A DNA stretch of 64,000 nucleotides from Cellulomonas fimi (GCF_028527925.1 NZ_JAPESW010000013.1:1-64000), one strand, 5' to 3'; shown: positions 54,089-63,519, counted from the stretch's first letter. Made by a program: numbers and translations. The notes: generated from the letters alone by a model not told the origin.

Positions 54089-55893
54089 GCGCGACCACGC
54101 TCGACCACCCGGCCGTCGACGACGCCCGGACACGCTCGCGCGAGGCGCGACGGCGGTCGCTCGTGCTCCTGCGGTCGCTGCTGCACCCGGTGCGGCGGCC
54201 GGTGTGGCTCACGGTGGCGCTCGTCGTCGGGTCGCAGGTCGCGGCCGTGTCGGGGCCGGCGCTCGTCGCGTACGGGATCGACCACGCGCTGCCCGCGCTC
54301 GTCGACGGCGACGGCGGGCCGGTGCTCGCGGTGGCAGGTGCGTACCTCGTGATCGCCGTGCTGGGCGGCGTCCTCGTCGCCGCCACGGTCCGCGCGTCGG
54401 CGCGCGTGTCGCAGGCGATCCTGCTCGACCTGCGTCGCCGCGTCTTCCGGCACACGCAGCGGCTCAGCCTCGAGTTCCACGAGCGGTACACGTCGGGGCG
54501 CATCATCAGCCGCCAGACGTCCGACCTCGACGCGGTGCGCGAGCTGCTCGACGGGGGCGTCACGACGCTCGCCGCGGGCGGCCTGTCGATGGTGCTCACG
54601 GCGGTGTCGCTCGCGATCCTCGACTGGCGCAGCGGCCTGGTCCTGCTCGTCGCGGTGGTGCCCGGCGTCCTGCTGAGCCGCTGGTTCCAGCGCCGCTCCC
54701 AGGCGCAGTACCGGCGCAACCGCACCGCGGCCGCGCGCGTCATCGTGCGGTTCGTCGAGACCATGACGGGCATCCGCGCGGTGCAGGCGTTCCGCCGTGA
54801 GCCGCAGGTCCAGGCCGCGTACGACGAGCTGTCCGAGCAGTACCGGGAGTCGAGCGCCGGGTCGATCCGCCTCAACGGCTGGTTCGACTCGGGCCTCGTC
54901 CTCATCGGCAACGTCACGGTCGCGACGGTGCTGCTGGTCGGCGGGCTGCGCGCGCTCGAGGGCGACCTCGCGGTCGGCGTGCTCGCCGCGGCGGTGCTGT
55001 ACGCGCGGCGGTTCTTCAGCCCGTTGCAGCAGATGGCCATGTTCTACAACTCGTTCCAGTCCGCGACGGCGGCGCTCGAGAAGGTCGCCGACCTGCTCGC
55101 CGAGGAGCCGTCGGTGCCCGACCCCGAGCGCCCGGTCCGGTTGCCGCACGCGCGCGGTGACGTGCGGTTCGACGGCGTGACGTTCGGCTACGGCGACGGC
55201 CCGACGGTCCTGCAGCGGCTCGACCTGCACGTCCCGGCCGGCCAGACGGTCGCGCTCGTCGGGGCGACCGGTGCGGGCAAGTCGACCGTCGCGAAGCTGC
55301 TCACGCGCTTCTACGACGTGCGGACCGGCGCGGTGACGATCGACGGGGTCGACGTGCGCGGCCTCGACCCCGTGGACCTGCGACGTGCGGTCGTCATGGT
55401 GACCCAGGAGGCGTACCTGTTCTCCGGCTCGGTCGCGGCGAACATCGCGCTCGGGAAGCCCGGCGCCACGCGTGGCGAGGTCGAGGCCGCGGCGCGGGCC
55501 GTGGGTGTGCACGACCTCGTCGCGTCCCTGCCCGACGGGTACGACACCGAGGTCGACAAGCGCGGTGTGCGCCTGTCCGCCGGGCAGCGGCAGCTCGTGT
55601 CGTTCGCGCGCGCGTTCCTCGCCGACCCCGCGCTTCTCGTGCTCGACGAGGCGACGAGCTCGCTCGACGTGCCCGGTGAGCTGCTCGTGCAGGAAGGGCT
55701 CGGGACGCTGCTCGCCGATCGCACGGCCGTCGTCATCGCGCACCGGCTGTCGACCGTGATGGGCGCCGACCGCGTGCTCGTCGTCGAGGACGGGCGCGTC
55801 GTCGAGGACGGGTCGCCCGGGGACCTGGTGGCCGGGGGCGGACGCTTCGCCGCGCTGCACGAGGACTGGCAGCGCTCGCTCGACCGCGCGTGA
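54085..55893 (+). CDS. ABC exporter half-transporter 2, with catalytic Glu
   Basis: A 602-residue partner of the previous protein: six helices (about residues 35-320) and an ATPase domain with Walker [10 protein letters not shown], Walker [13 protein letters not shown] with the catalytic Glu, and a deviant signature LSAGQ in place of LSGGQ. So the heterodimer would have one good ATP site (this Walker B with LSGGQ of subunit 1) and one degenerate site (Asp of subunit 1 with LSAGQ here). The first 30 residues are Arg-rich and cytosolic. ATGA overlap ensures balanced synthesis. Confidence 0.92.
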   Translation: MSATTLDHPAVDDARTRSREARRRSLVLLRSLLHPVRRPVWLTVALVVGSQVAAVSGPALVAYGIDHALPALVDGDGGPVLAVAGAYLVIAVLGGVLVAATVRASARVSQAILLDLRRRVFRHTQRLSLEFHERYTSGRIISRQTSDLDAVRELLDGGVTTLAAGGLSMVLTAVSLAILDWRSGLVLLVAVVPGVLLSRWFQRRSQAQYRRNRTAAARVIVRFVETMTGIRAVQAFRREPQVQAAYDELSEQYRESSAGSIRLNGWFDSGLVLIGNVTVATVLLVGGLRALEGDLAVGVLAAAVLYARRFFSPLQQMAMFYNSFQSATAALEKVADLLAEEPSVPDPERPVRLPHARGDVRFDGVTFGYGDGPTVLQRLDLHVPAGQTVALVGATGAGKSTVAKLLTRFYDVRTGAVTIDGVDVRGLDPVDLRRAVVMVTQEAYLFSGSVAANIALGKPGATRGEVEAAARAVGVHDLVASLPDGYDTEVDKRGVRLSAGQRQLVSFARAFLADPALLVLDEATSSLDVPGELLVQEGLGTLLADRTAVVIAHRLSTVMGADRVLVVEDGRVVEDGSPGDLVAGGGRFAALHEDWQRSLDRA

Positions 55894-55981
55894 CACCCGC
55901 CCGCGTCGTCGGCGCGCGGGGGGCCGTCCGACCGTCCTTCACCTGGGACCGGCGGGCAACGTCCCCGCAACGCGGGCGACC

Positions 55982-55987
55982 TACCCT
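55982..55987 (+). promoter_or_regulatory. -10 element TACCCT, leaderless start of the phosphoribosyltransferase gene
   Basis: TACCCT ends six bases before the ATG at 55994. Confidence 0.6.
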
Positions 55988-55993
55988 GACCGC

Positions 55994-56509
55994 ATGGCGA
56001 CCACCGAGGCAGCACCCGGCCAGGACCTCCCCGCGGACCGGGAGGTGCTCGACTGGGCGCTGTTCGGCGTGGCCGTCCGCGAGCTCGCGCAGGCCGTCGT
56101 CGACTCGGGCTTCACGCCCGACCTCGTCGTGTCCGTCGCGCGCGGCGGCCTCCCGCCGGGCGGCGCGATCGCCTACGCGCTCGGCACGAAGTCCGTCGGG
56201 ACGCTCAACGTCGAGTTCTACACCGGGGTCGACGAGCGGCTCGACGAGCCGCAGGTGCTGCCCCCGCTGCTCGACACCGACGCGCTGCACGGCCTGACCG
56301 CGCTCGTCGTCGACGACGTCGCCGACACGGGGGAGACGCTCGCGCTCGTGCAGCGGCTCGTGGCCGGGCACTGCACGGAGGCGCGGACGGCCGTCCTCTA
56401 CGCGAAGCCCCGGTCGGTCGTCGACCCCGACTACGTGTGGCGGCGCACCGACCGCTGGATCACGTTCCCGTGGTCGGCGGAGCCGCCGGTCACCGCGGCG
56501 ACCACCTGA
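55994..56509 (+). CDS. Type I phosphoribosyltransferase, purine-type
   Basis: A 171-residue enzyme with the PRPP-binding motif ALVVDDVADTGETL (about residues 105-118) and a front segment DLVVSVARGGLPPGGAIAYALG containing the dipeptide ARG used by xanthine-guanine and hypoxanthine types. The base-binding C-terminal part (KPRSVVDPDYVWRRTDRWITFPW) matches actinobacterial proteins annotated as xanthine or hypoxanthine phosphoribosyltransferase. It probably salvages a purine base to its nucleotide. Start supported by TACCCT six bases upstream. Its stop is seven bases from that of the converging response-regulator gene. Confidence 0.88.
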   Translation: MATTEAAPGQDLPADREVLDWALFGVAVRELAQAVVDSGFTPDLVVSVARGGLPPGGAIAYALGTKSVGTLNVEFYTGVDERLDEPQVLPPLLDTDALHGLTALVVDDVADTGETLALVQRLVAGHCTEARTAVLYAKPRSVVDPDYVWRRTDRWITFPWSAEPPVTAATT

Positions 56510-56516
56510 CGGCGCA

Positions 56517-57164
56517 CTACGCCCCGCCGAGCCCTTCCTCGCGCGCCCGCACGATCGCCGCGGACCGGTCGGGCACCGCGAGCTTGGTGAGCACGTTCGC
56601 GACGTGGTTGCGGACGGTCTTCGGGCTGAGCGACAGGCGCTTCGAGATGACCGCATTGTCGAGCCCGGCGGCGACGAGGTCGAGCACCTCGCGCTCGCGG
56701 TCGGTGAGCTGCGGGAACGGCACGCGCGTCGCGGTCCGGCCGCCCAGCACGTACGCCATGGCCCGCTGCGCGACGGCGGGGGACAGGATCATCTCCCCGG
56801 CGGCGACGGCACGGACGGCCCGCTCGACGGCGTCGGGCGGCGCCGACTTCACGAGGTAGCCGCGCGCGCCGGCACGCACGGACGCGACGACCGCGTCGTC
56901 GTCCTCGTGCATCGTGACGACGAGCACCGCGAGCCCGGGACGGTCGCGCAGGAGGTCGCGGGTCAGGTCGACGCCCGAGCCGTCGCCGAGGTCGAGGTCC
57001 ATGAGCACGACGTCCGCCTCGACGGCACCACCGAACAGCGCGCGTGCCTCGGCGGCGGTCGCGGCCTGAGCGGTGACCTCGATGCCGGGCAACGAGTCGA
57101 GCAGCGCGGCCATGCCGATCCGGAAGACGGGGTGGTCGTCGACGAGGACGACGCGGACGGTCAC
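56517..57164 (-). CDS. NarL/FixJ-family response regulator
   Basis: A 215-residue regulator. The receiver domain (about residues 1-120) has the acidic pair Asp9/Asp10, phospho-acceptor Asp56 (VLMDLDLG), Thr in VVTMHED and Lys in YLVKSAP. The C-terminal LuxR-type helix-turn-helix reads LTDREREVLDLVAAGLDNAVISKRLSLSPKTVRNHV (about 148-183, in parts). The GTG overlaps the stop of the histidine kinase gene (GTGA), defining the pair. Targets unknown; the adjacent membrane-protein gene is a candidate. Confidence 0.93.
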   Translation of the reverse strand: MTVRVVLVDDHPVFRIGMAALLDSLPGIEVTAQAATAAEARALFGGAVEADVVLMDLDLGDGSGVDLTRDLLRDRPGLAVLVVTMHEDDDAVVASVRAGARGYLVKSAPPDAVERAVRAVAAGEMILSPAVAQRAMAYVLGGRTATRVPFPQLTDREREVLDLVAAGLDNAVISKRLSLSPKTVRNHVANVLTKLAVPDRSAAIVRAREEGLGGA

Positions 57165-59149
57165 GCGAGCACCCCCGGGGCGGCGCACGCGTCGGACGCC
57201 TGCGGCACGAGGGGCACGACAGCCCGCACGCGCACCCCGCCGCGCTCACGGTCGGCCCACTCGACGGTCCCGCCGAGCTCCACGGCACGTTCGCGCATCG
57301 ACCGCGTGCCCACGCCGGGCGTGCGGGCGGGGTCCAGGCCGTGCCCGTCGTCGTCGCAGGTCACCACGAGCGCCGCCCCGTGCACCGCGGCGGTCACGGC
57401 GCACCCGGCGGCACCGCTGTGCCGGGACGCGTTGGTGACGGCCTCGCTCACGATGCCGTACGCCGCGGCGGCGACCCGCGGGTCGAGCCCGTCGAGCGCG
57501 TCCGCGTCGACGTCGAGCGTCACGGTGAACCCGGTCGCGGCGGTCCGCCGGGCGAGGTCGTCGAGGGCCGCGGCGAGCCCCTGCTCGTCGAGCACGGGCG
57601 GGAGCAGGCTGCGGGACAGGAGCCGGACGTCCTCGACGCGCTGCGTGACCTCGGCCTGCAGCGCGTCGAGCACCGCGGCGGCCGCGGCCGGGTCGCGTTC
57701 GAGCGTGTTGCGTGCGCCCTGCAGCCCGAGCCGCAGCCCGGTGAGCCACGGGCCGATACCGTCGTGCAGCTCGCGCCGGATGAGGGTCCGCTCGGCGAGC
57801 CGGGCGCGGGTGGCGGCATCGCGGGCGCGCACCAGGTCGGCGGTGCTCTGCGCGAGCGCGACGCCCGCGGCGACGACGGGCGCGAGATGGTCGAGCGCGT
57901 CCGTCGAGCGGGCGTCGAGGCGCTCGCCGGGTCGCGCCGTGAGGGCCAGCGCGCCGACGGGGCGCCCGCTGTGCTCGAGCGACCGCTCGACCGGGGGCGA
58001 GGTCGCGACACCCCACGTCGCCTCGACGCCCGCACGCGAGCCGCGGACGGTGACCGACTCGAGGCGGAGCGTCTCGCCGAGCGCACCGGCCAGCCCCCGG
58101 AGCAGGTCGTCGGCGTCGGTCGCGACCGACAGCTCCCGCCCGACGCGCAGGGCCGCCCGGCCCGGGGTGGCCGCCTCGCCGTAGACGAGCGCGCGCACCC
58201 GCCGCCCGAGCCACCCGTGGACGGGCTGGACGGCGGCCGCGACGCCCGCGGCGGCGAGCACCTGCGCGACGACGTTGCTGTCGACGAGCGCACCGACACC
58301 GATCAGGACGACCGCGTAGACGACCGCCAGCCCGAGCGTCAGCAGCGCCGCGACGGCCGCGCGGCTCACCGCGAGGTCGATGCCCCACAGCCGGTTGCGC
58401 AGCACGGTCGTGAGCAGCGCGACGGGGAACAGGGCCTGGCACGCGAGGTGGACGAGGGGCACCGCGAGCACGATCTCGAACGGCGTGTCGGCGAACGCGA
58501 GCGGGACGAACGACAGCGCCATGAGCGCGACGCCCGCCGCGAGCAGGCCGAGCCCGGGGCGCTCCGCGACGGGTCCCCGCACGCGCCGCCACCACGTCGC
58601 GACGGCCGTGACCAGGCCGACGAGGACGGCCGCGACGACCGCACCGGTGTTGTCGGTCTGGGGCAGCACCAGCCGCTGGAGCGTGAAGACGGCGGTCGTC
58701 GCGGCGCCGAGCACGAGGCCGGCCCGGTCCCACCACGACGGGCGCGTCTCGCGGACGAGCCAGGGCACGACGAGGAACAGGGCCAGCGTGCCGGGCACCC
58801 ACGCCCAGCTGACGAGCGACGCGACGGCGGGGAGCGGCGGCAGCGTCGGGTGCGCCCCCTGGTAGGCGCCCCAGCCGCTGCCGAGGGTGGCGAGCGCACC
58901 GCCGACGCCCGTCACGACGACGAGCCACCCGACGACGTGCGACCGCCGCGCGACGATGACCGCGCCGACCGTCCCGTAGACCAGACCGACCATGACGTCG
59001 ACGGCCGTGAACAGCAGCTCGGGCGTCGCGGGCTCGCGCGCGCCGACGAGGAGCAGCACGCCCGTGAGCGTGAGGAGGTAGGTCACCAGCGCGAGCCCGA
59101 CGGCGGTCCGGGGCCGGCCGCCGCGACGCGCGACCACGGCCGTCGTCAT
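57161..59149 (-). CDS. Membrane sensor histidine kinase, HisKA_3 type
   Basis: A 662-residue kinase. About nine or ten transmembrane helices fill residues 15-310 (a 7TM-like sensor), then a GAF-like segment (about 330-445), the dimerisation helix with the phospho-His in RRELHDGIGPWLTGLRLGL (near 460), and an HATPase domain with VSEAVTNASRHSGA (N box), DDDGHGLD and GVGTRSMRERA. It phosphorylates the response regulator encoded by the overlapping next gene. The ATG at 59149 has TACGGT six bases upstream, implying a leaderless transcript. Signal unknown. Confidence 0.92.
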   Translation of the reverse strand: MTTAVVARRGGRPRTAVGLALVTYLLTLTGVLLLVGAREPATPELLFTAVDVMVGLVYGTVGAVIVARRSHVVGWLVVVTGVGGALATLGSGWGAYQGAHPTLPPLPAVASLVSWAWVPGTLALFLVVPWLVRETRPSWWDRAGLVLGAATTAVFTLQRLVLPQTDNTGAVVAAVLVGLVTAVATWWRRVRGPVAERPGLGLLAAGVALMALSFVPLAFADTPFEIVLAVPLVHLACQALFPVALLTTVLRNRLWGIDLAVSRAAVAALLTLGLAVVYAVVLIGVGALVDSNVVAQVLAAAGVAAAVQPVHGWLGRRVRALVYGEAATPGRAALRVGRELSVATDADDLLRGLAGALGETLRLESVTVRGSRAGVEATWGVATSPPVERSLEHSGRPVGALALTARPGERLDARSTDALDHLAPVVAAGVALAQSTADLVRARDAATRARLAERTLIRRELHDGIGPWLTGLRLGLQGARNTLERDPAAAAAVLDALQAEVTQRVEDVRLLSRSLLPPVLDEQGLAAALDDLARRTAATGFTVTLDVDADALDGLDPRVAAAAYGIVSEAVTNASRHSGAAGCAVTAAVHGAALVVTCDDDGHGLDPARTPGVGTRSMRERAVELGGTVEWADRERGGVRVRAVVPLVPQASDACAAPGVLA

Positions 59150-59155
59150 GGCGTC

Positions 59156-59161
59156 ACCGTA
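59156..59161 (-). promoter_or_regulatory. -10 element TACGGT, leaderless start of the histidine kinase gene
   Basis: On the minus strand TACGGT ends six bases before the ATG at 59149. Confidence 0.55.
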
Positions 59162-59177
59162 GGGGCTGCCCCCGGCG

Positions 59178-59224
59178 GACGGGTACGACCTCGCCCGGGT
59201 GAACCGGACGAGGTCGTACCCGTC
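59178..59224 (-). terminator. Perfect 16-bp inverted repeat after the small membrane-protein gene
   Basis: 59178-59193 pairs with 59209-59224 around a 15-base loop, 40 bases beyond the stop at 59265 and just before the kinase promoter. It could also be a regulator site, given its position upstream of the -10. Confidence 0.65.
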
Positions 59225-59264
59225 GTGGTGCGGTGGCACCAGCGCCTCCCGCGGCCGACGTCGC

Positions 59265-59948
59265 TCAGCGCCGATCGCCGAGCGCGAAGCCGAGCGCGAC
59301 GACGACGAGCCAGACCGGCCCGACGAACCCGGCGAGGTACTGCAGCGGCGAGATGCCCGTGAGGACGGTGAGCGCGCCGAGGACGACGCTGACCCACCCG
59401 ATCCACCTCGGAGCGGCGGCGTGCCGCAGCGACGCGACGCCGAGGGCGAGCGCGGACAGGCCCGCGCCGAGCCACAGCCACGGGATGGTCGCGACCCAGT
59501 CGGTGTAGAACGCGGCGGACTCGGGGACGACCATCGAGGTGTCCTGGAAGGCGAACGTGAACTGCGTGTCGAGGCCGCTGCCGAGCAGCATCGCGGCCGC
59601 GGTGAGCAGCAGCCCCGCGGCGGCGATCCCGCCGTGCAGGGACCCGGCGGGCGCCTGCTGGTCGAGCCGGCGCCGCAGGCCGGCACCGAAGATCGGCAGC
59701 AGCACGACGGTGAGCGCGGCGAGCACGTGGAACACGAGGAACGTCGACTGCTTGGTCGCGGCGTCCTCGATCATGGCGACGGGGTCGCCGGCGGTCTTCT
59801 CCCAGTCGACGCCCGCGGCGAGCGACGCCTGGATCGCGCCGATCGCGAGGACGCCGGCGGCGACGCCGGTCCACGCCCACGCGCGGCTGGTCGCCGACCC
59901 GGGCCGGCGCGTGGTGGCGGCGGGGGACTCGGCGGTGGTGCTGGTCAT
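59265..59948 (-). CDS. Small multi-pass membrane protein, DUF4386-like
   Basis: A 227-residue integral membrane protein with about six hydrophobic segments (AWTGVAAGVLAIGAIQASLA, TFLVFHVLAALTVVLLPIFGAGL, GGIAAAGLLLTAAAMLLGSG and three more). The arrangement is like DUF4386/DUF998-type proteins whose function is unknown. The ATG at 59948 follows AAGGAG. It lies between the two-component genes and the TipA-like regulator, all on the minus strand but separated by hairpin or promoter, so it is likely its own unit. Confidence 0.72.
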   Translation of the reverse strand: MTSTTAESPAATTRRPGSATSRAWAWTGVAAGVLAIGAIQASLAAGVDWEKTAGDPVAMIEDAATKQSTFLVFHVLAALTVVLLPIFGAGLRRRLDQQAPAGSLHGGIAAAGLLLTAAAMLLGSGLDTQFTFAFQDTSMVVPESAAFYTDWVATIPWLWLGAGLSALALGVASLRHAAAPRWIGWVSVVLGALTVLTGISPLQYLAGFVGPVWLVVVALGFALGDRR

Positions 59949-60077
59949 GCGGGTGCTCCTTCGTCTCGGCCGGCGAGGCGTGCCGGCGACTGACGAGGAG
60001 ACTCGGCGGGCGGTGCGCCCGGGCACCAGGGCGGGGAGCCCGAGTGCCCGGGCACTTCTCCCGGGCGGCGGTCGCGG

Positions 60078-60833
60078 TCAGAGGTGACGGGCCGCGTACT
60101 CGTGCAGCGCGTCGCGGACGAACGTGGCGCCGTGCTCGCCGCCGTAGTTCTTCGCGAACCGCGGGTCGGCGACGTACATGTCGGCGAGCCCGACGACGTA
60201 CTCCCGGACGGGCGCGGTGCCGTGCCCGGGCGTGCCGGGGATGCCGCCGAGCCACGCGACGTGGCGCCGCGCGAGCTCCTGCGCCTCGTCGGACACGGGG
60301 TCGACGCCGGCCTCGGCCGCGGCGCCCCAGTCGCGACCGAGCTGCGCCGCCTCCTCCTGGAAGTCGCGCTTCTGCTGGTCGGACAGGCCGCGCCACCAGG
60401 TGTCACCCTGCGCGTACGCGTCCTTCCCCCAGCGCTCCTCGACCTCGTCCTTGTACTGCGTGTGGTCGAAGCCGTCGAACATCTCGTCGGCCATGATCGG
60501 CCCTCCTCCCTGTCGTGCGGTCAGGGTCCGCTCGACGGACGCGGCCTGGCGGGCGAGCCGCTGCTGCTCGTCGCGGAGCCAGGCGAGGTGCCGTCGCAGC
60601 GCGACGGTCTCGTCCTGCTCGCGGGCCAGCACCCGGCCGATCTCGGTGAGTCCGAGCCCGAGGTCGCGCAGGAGCAGGATCCGCTGGAGGCGGACGAGGG
60701 CGTCCTCGTCGTACCAGCGGTACCCGTTCTCGCCGACCCGGCTGGGCTCGAGCAGCCCGATCTGGTCGTAGTGCCGCAGCGTGCGGCTCGTCGTGCCCGT
60801 CAGCCGGGCGACCTCCTGGATCGAGGCCTCCAC
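60078..60833 (-). CDS. MerR-family regulator with TipAS ligand domain
   Basis: A 251-residue transcription factor. Residues about 3-70 form the MerR winged helix (IQEVARLTGTTSRTLRHYDQIGLLEPSRVGENGYRWYD in parts), 75-110 a dimerising coiled coil, and 120-250 a TipAS antibiotic-recognition domain (FDHTQYKDEVEERWGKDAYAQGDTWWRGLS in parts). TipA proteins bind thiopeptides and other drugs and activate their own gene and resistance genes. The GTG follows GGGAGGA. Its promoter has the MerR hallmark 19-bp spacer with a palindrome. No obvious target operon is adjacent, so autoregulation is the visible function. Confidence 0.91.
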   Translation of the reverse strand: MEASIQEVARLTGTTSRTLRHYDQIGLLEPSRVGENGYRWYDEDALVRLQRILLLRDLGLGLTEIGRVLAREQDETVALRRHLAWLRDEQQRLARQAASVERTLTARQGGGPIMADEMFDGFDHTQYKDEVEERWGKDAYAQGDTWWRGLSDQQKRDFQEEAAQLGRDWGAAAEAGVDPVSDEAQELARRHVAWLGGIPGTPGHGTAPVREYVVGLADMYVADPRFAKNYGGEHGATFVRDALHEYAARHL

Positions 60834-60871
60834 CGCGTCCTCCCGTGGCGTTCCCTGTGTGGTCCTGATCC

Positions 60872-60902
60872 ACGGTAGGAGTTGACGCAGCGTCAAGGTC
60901 AA
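60872..60902 (-). promoter_or_regulatory. MerR-type promoter with 19-bp spacer and operator
   Basis: On the minus strand TTGACC (60902-60897) and TACCGT (60877-60872) are 19 bases apart, and the palindrome TTGACGCTGCGTCAA (60896-60882) lies within the spacer. Overlong spacers that the bound regulator untwists are the known mechanism of MerR proteins. The -35 overlaps the end of the HAD gene. Confidence 0.78.
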
Positions 60903-61582
60903 GCGCGCGAGGTGACCTCGTCGCGGTGGGTCGGGACGAGCCGACGCAGCACCTCGTCGCGCAGCGCCGCGGGGGAGTCCACGACGGCGACGGCGCCCGC
61001 CGCCTCGAGCTCGCCCGGGGCCGCGTACCCCCAGGCCACGCCGACGCACGCGACGCCGTGCTCCGCCGCGCCGTGCACGTCGTGCTCGCGGTCGCCGACC
61101 ATGAGCGTCACCGCCGACTCGGGGCGGTCGGCGAGCGAGTCGAGCGCGCGGGCGATGACGTCGGCCTTGGTCGAGGTCTCGTCGAGCGGGGCACCGAACA
61201 CGCCGTCGACGAGGTCCGCGAGTCCGAGCCGGTCGCAGATGGGCCGCGCGAACACCTCGGGCTTGGCCGTCGCGACGACGAGCGTCAGCCCGGCGGCGCG
61301 CAGGTCCCGCAGCACGTCGACGATCCTGTCGAACACCGTCGCGTCGTACATGCCGATGTCCGCGAACGCGGCCCGGTAGGCGCGCACGACCTCCTCGACG
61401 CGGTCCGCGGGCACCCCGTGCGCACGCAGGGAGTCCCAGATCGGCGGGCCGACGAACGAGCGCAGCACGTCGTCGGGCGGGACGGGCAGGCCTACCGCGC
61501 GGTAGGCGGCCCGCACCGACGCGGTGATGCCGGGAGCGGAGTCGATCAGGGTGCCGTCGAGGTCGAGGAGGACGAGGGGCAT
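60899..61582 (-). CDS. HAD-superfamily phosphatase, phosphoglycolate phosphatase-like
   Basis: A 227-residue hydrolase. Motif I is LLDLDGTLIDSAPGI (nucleophile and acid Asp near residues 6 and 8), the helical cap follows, motif II is VVATAKPE, the Lys of motif III is in ETSTKADVI, and motif IV is LMVGDREHDVHGA. It fits the Gph/PgmB-like group that dephosphorylates phosphoglycolate or sugar phosphates. The ATG follows GGGAGAGGA. Substrate unknown. Divergent from the GH9 gene, whose promoter lies in the 95-base gap. Confidence 0.88.
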   Translation of the reverse strand: MPLVLLDLDGTLIDSAPGITASVRAAYRAVGLPVPPDDVLRSFVGPPIWDSLRAHGVPADRVEEVVRAYRAAFADIGMYDATVFDRIVDVLRDLRAAGLTLVVATAKPEVFARPICDRLGLADLVDGVFGAPLDETSTKADVIARALDSLADRPESAVTLMVGDREHDVHGAAEHGVACVGVAWGYAAPGELEAAGAVAVVDSPAALRDEVLRRLVPTHRDEVTSRA

Positions 61583-61677
61583 GCACCGATCCTCTCCCAG
61601 GCGTCCGAACCCCGCCGGGCCGTCCGTCCCGGGCCGTAGGGTGGCCGCCGTCGGCCTGCCGCGACGAAGGGACGGAC

Positions 61678-63519
61678 ATGACCAGCGAGGACGCACCCCG
61701 CGTGCGCGTGAACCAGGTCGGCTACCTCACGCACGGACCCAAGAGCGCGACGCTCGTCACGGACGCGGCGGAGCCGGTCGCGTGGCGGCTGCTCGACGAC
61801 GACGGCGCCGTCGTCGCCGAGGGCGAGTCGGTGCCGCGCGGCCACGACCCGTCGGCGGGTCTCGACGTCCACGTGATCGCGTTCGACGACGTGACGGCGC
61901 CCGGGACGGGCAACGTGCTCGAGGCCGACGGCGCGGCGAGCGACCCGTTCGCGATCGGCGCCGACCTGTACGACGACCTGCGCGTCGAGTCGCTCGTCGT
62001 CTTCTACGGCCAGCGCAGCGGCATCGCGATCGAGGAGGAGCTGCTCGGCGCGGGGTACGGGCGCGCCGCCGGGCACGTCGACGTCGTCCCCAACCGTGGC
62101 GACGGCGCGGTGCCGTGCCTGCCCGCCGGGCACGCCACGACCGCGGCCGGCGTCGACCTCTACGAGGGCTGGACCGGCGACTACACGCTCGACGTGACCG
62201 GCGGCTGGTACGACGCGGGCGACCAGGGCAAGTACGTCGTGAACGGCGGCATCGCGGTCGCGCAGCTGCTCGGGCTGTACGAGCGGGCGCTCCGCGCGGG
62301 CACGGCCGACGCGCTCGGCGACGGCTCGCTGCGCGTCCCCGAGCGTGGCAACGGGGTCCCCGACGTGCTCGACGAGGCGCGCTGGGAGCTCGAGTGGATG
62401 CTCCGCATGGTCGTCCCCGAGGGACAGCCGTACGCCGGGCTCGTGCACCACAAGGTGTCCGACGAGCGCTGGGTGCCGCTCCCGACACTCCCCGCCGACG
62501 ACCCGCAGCCCCGCTTCCTGCACCGCCCGTCCACGGCCGCGACCCTCAACCTCGCGGCCGTCGCGGCGCAGGGCGCGCGCCTCTTCGCGGACCACGACGC
62601 GGCCTTCGCCGAGCGCCTGCTCGACGCGGCACGCGCGGCCTACGACGCCGCCGCGACGCACCCCGTCGTCCTCGCGCCCGACACCAACACGCTCGAGAAC
62701 GCCGGCAGCGGCCCCTACGACGACCTCGACGTCGACGACGACCGTCTGTGGGCCGCGACCGAGCTCTACCTCACGACGGGCGAGGACCGGTACGCCGTCG
62801 ACCTGCGCGCCAACCCGTACCGCCTCGGCGGCGAGCGGCCCGCGTTCCAGCCCGAGGGGTTCGACTGGAACCACGTCGCCGCGTGGGCGCGCCTGCAGCT
62901 CGCGAGCGTCACGAGCGCGCTGCCGGAGCGCTCGCTCGTGCGCGCGTCCGTCGTGGACGCGGCCGACGCGCTGGTCGAGCAGCAGGCGACGCAGCCGTTC
63001 GGCCTCCCGTACGTGCCGACGAACGGCCGCTACGACTGGGGCAGCAACGGTCTCGTGCTCAACAACCTCGCGATCCTCGCGGCGGCGCACGAGATCACGC
63101 GCGACGACCGGTACCGCGACGCCGTCCTGCGCGGCGTCGACTACCTCCTCGGCCGCAACGCGCTGGGCGTCTCGTACGTCACCGGATTCGGGACGCGCGA
63201 CGTCCGGAACCAGCACAGCCGCTGGTACGCGCACGCGCTCGACCCGGACCTGCCGCCCCCGCCGCGCGGGACCGTCTCGGGCGGGCCCAACTCCGACTGC
63301 CCCGACCCGGTGTCGGCGGCGCTCGCGGGCAGCCCCGCGCAGCAGTGCTTCGTCGACGACGTGCACGCGTACGGCGTCAACGAGATGACGATCAACTGGA
63401 ACTCCGCGCTCGCGTGGGTCGCGTCGTACCTCGCGGGCCTGGGCGACGGCCGCGGGCGCGACGCCGAGGCGACGGTGGCCGACGCGCCCGTCGAGGACCC
63501 TGTCGGCGCCGACGGCTGA
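61678..63519 (+). CDS. GH9 family glycoside hydrolase without signal peptide
   Basis: A 613-residue enzyme. Residues about 7-95 form the N-terminal Ig-like CelD_N domain (RVNQVGYLTHGPKSATLV), and about 100-590 the alpha/alpha-barrel of family 9. The catalytic base is in GGWYDAGDQGKY (Asp179/Asp182), the His-Arg motif is NQHSRW, and the acid is Glu569 in VNEMTINWNSALAW. The protein starts MTSEDAPRVR with no signal peptide or lipobox, and no carbohydrate-binding module follows, so it should act inside the cell on imported cello- or mixed-linkage oligosaccharides. TAGGGT (61637-61642) and GAAGGGACGG precede the ATG. Confidence 0.9.
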   Translation: MTSEDAPRVRVNQVGYLTHGPKSATLVTDAAEPVAWRLLDDDGAVVAEGESVPRGHDPSAGLDVHVIAFDDVTAPGTGNVLEADGAASDPFAIGADLYDDLRVESLVVFYGQRSGIAIEEELLGAGYGRAAGHVDVVPNRGDGAVPCLPAGHATTAAGVDLYEGWTGDYTLDVTGGWYDAGDQGKYVVNGGIAVAQLLGLYERALRAGTADALGDGSLRVPERGNGVPDVLDEARWELEWMLRMVVPEGQPYAGLVHHKVSDERWVPLPTLPADDPQPRFLHRPSTAATLNLAAVAAQGARLFADHDAAFAERLLDAARAAYDAAATHPVVLAPDTNTLENAGSGPYDDLDVDDDRLWAATELYLTTGEDRYAVDLRANPYRLGGERPAFQPEGFDWNHVAAWARLQLASVTSALPERSLVRASVVDAADALVEQQATQPFGLPYVPTNGRYDWGSNGLVLNNLAILAAAHEITRDDRYRDAVLRGVDYLLGRNALGVSYVTGFGTRDVRNQHSRWYAHALDPDLPPPPRGTVSGGPNSDCPDPVSAALAGSPAQQCFVDDVHAYGVNEMTINWNSALAWVASYLAGLGDGRGRDAEATVADAPVEDPVGADG

